A stretch of 5,721 nt of DNA from Actinomycetes bacterium (GTDB lineage Bacteria > Actinomycetota > Actinomycetes > Actinomycetales > Cellulomonadaceae): positions 1 through 5,721 of the forward strand of contig JAFAEH010000022.1 of the NCBI GenBank assembly GCA_023424135.1, written 5' to 3'. The position numbers were made by a program, and so were the translations under genes. Below are positions 5,286 to 5,721 of this stretch, piece by piece (within the stretch, counting starts at the first letter, position 1; each line of letters begins with the position of its first letter). Below the pieces are notes generated by a model, which was given only the letters and a program-made list of their open reading frames with translations, ran no database searches and was not told the DNA's origin.

Positions 5286-5313
5286 GCACGCGGCACGCGG
5301 CAGGCGGCACGCG
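5286..5313. repeat. Four-copy 7-bp tandem repeat (GCACGCG)
   Basis: GCACGCG occurs at 5286-5292, 5293-5299 and 5307-5313, with the one-base variant GCAGGCG at 5300-5306. A worn fifth unit may follow to 5320. The array sits just upstream of the possible VIT1 promoter and next to hairpin C. It may be a slippage product or a cluster of protein sites. Confidence 0.6.
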
Positions 5314-5319
5314 GCGGGA

Positions 5320-5362
5320 GCGTGCAGGGTTGCCGTCGTCCGGCGACGGCAACCCTGCACGC
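5320..5362. repeat. 19-bp perfect inverted repeat (hairpin C) between divergent genes
   Basis: Positions 5320-5338 and 5344-5362 are exact reverse complements around the five bases TCCGG. Unlike hairpins A and B it does not follow a gene: it lies between the divergent VIT1 and Gfo/Idh/MocA genes, about 50 bases before the latter's start. It could be an insulator that stops stray transcription both ways, a large operator, or a member of a dispersed repeat family. Confidence 0.65.
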
Positions 5363-5384
5363 GTCCCCGGTGGCGGCCGCGGGC

Positions 5385-5410
5385 TAGGGTCGATACGGCG
5401 ACGAGGAGGT
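5385..5410 (+). promoter_or_regulatory. Likely -10 box and ribosome site of the Gfo/Idh/MocA gene
   Basis: TAGGGT (5385-5390) is a TAnnnT -10 box; no good -35 is seen 17 bases upstream, where the end of hairpin C lies. GAGGAGGT (5403-5410) is a strong ribosome site five bases from the GTG at 5415 and decides that start. Confidence 0.45.
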
Positions 5411-5414
5411 CCGT

Positions 5415-5721
5415 GTGACGCAGCCGGTGACGTTCGGGGTGGTGGGGTCCGGGTGGCGGGCCGAGTTCTTCGTGCGCGTGGCGCGCCTGCTGCCGGACCG
5501 GTTCCGGTGCGTGGGCGTCGTGACCCGCACCGCCGAGCGCGGCGCGTGGGTCGAGGCCGCGTGGGGCGTGCCGACGGTCCGCACGATCGAGGAGCTCGTG
5601 ACGGGTGCGCTGCCCGGTGCGGGCGTCGCGCCCGACCGGCCCGAGCTCGTCGTGACCGCGACGCCGTGGCCCGTGACGCCCGACGCGGTGCGCGAGATCG
5701 TCGACGCGGCGGTGCCGGTGC
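5415..5721 (+). CDS. Gfo/Idh/MocA family oxidoreductase, N-terminal part (runs off the window)
   Basis: The first 102 codons begin MTQPVTFGVVGSGWRAEFF. The strand-loop-helix FGVVGSGWRAEF (7-18) carries G11-x-G13-x-x-A16, the dinucleotide-binding loop of the Gfo/Idh/MocA fold. RCVGVVTRTAERG (about 36-48) is the second strand and its turn, VPTVRTIEELV (about 57-67) the next helix region, and ELVVTATPWPVTPDAV (about 80-95) the strand with the T-P pair that contacts the cofactor. Members are NAD(P)-dependent dehydrogenases or similar enzymes acting on sugars, inositols and related compounds; without the C-terminal domain the substrate cannot be judged. The GTG at 5415 is set by GAGGAGGT just upstream; no other in-frame start is near. 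It is transcribed away from the VIT1 gene. Family length would be about 330-390 residues, so most of the gene is beyond the right edge. Confidence 0.85.
   Translation, partial: MTQPVTFGVVGSGWRAEFFVRVARLLPDRFRCVGVVTRTAERGAWVEAAWGVPTVRTIEELVTGALPGAGVAPDRPELVVTATPWPVTPDAVREIVDAAVPV

Overview
The window is about 72-73 % GC, with dense G/C third positions, GTG starts, TAnnnT-type -10 boxes and a DtxR-type iron box. This points to a high-GC actinobacterium, probably of the Micrococcales (Cellulomonas-like). The genus is inference from composition and protein style only.

Layout, left to right. (1) 1-1111: a perfect 26-bp hairpin, a G-rich/C-rich tract, and a leftward gene for a ten-helix bile acid:sodium symporter-like transporter of the YfeH type. 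(2) 1325-2077: a leftward Rossmann-fold oxidoreductase of the F420-reductase-like family. A perfect 25-bp hairpin follows it, and two GTTG-N6-CAAC palindromes sit on its predicted promoter. (3) 2085-2820: a stretch of gene remains with no intact gene. It holds a probable GntR regulator tail (leftward), the last two helices of a DHA2-type MFS exporter (rightward), four copies of a TCGACAATCTGTGG-type repeat, and the last ~55 residues of a DUF4143-type AAA ATPase. (4) 2899-5229: two intact leftward iron genes. One is a siderophore-interacting ferric reductase under a DtxR-like box; the other is a ferritin-like/VIT1 fusion of the MbfA type. (5) 5230-5721: a divergent control region with a 7-bp tandem repeat and a perfect 19-bp hairpin, then the first 102 codons of a rightward Gfo/Idh/MocA oxidoreductase that runs off the window.

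How the genes relate. The two iron genes make a sensible pair: one reduces ferric siderophores to release Fe2+ when iron is scarce, the other senses or oxidises iron and probably moves it out of the cytoplasm. They are on one strand but 213 bases apart, and the reductase has its own iron-controlled promoter. The other genes look like separate transcription units, each closed by an unusually long perfect hairpin. I found no defence system, CRISPR array, tRNA, rRNA or intact mobile element. The most noteworthy parts are the decayed block at 2085-2820, the repeat cluster in it, the doubly blocked promoter at 2034-2077, and the family of very long intergenic hairpins.
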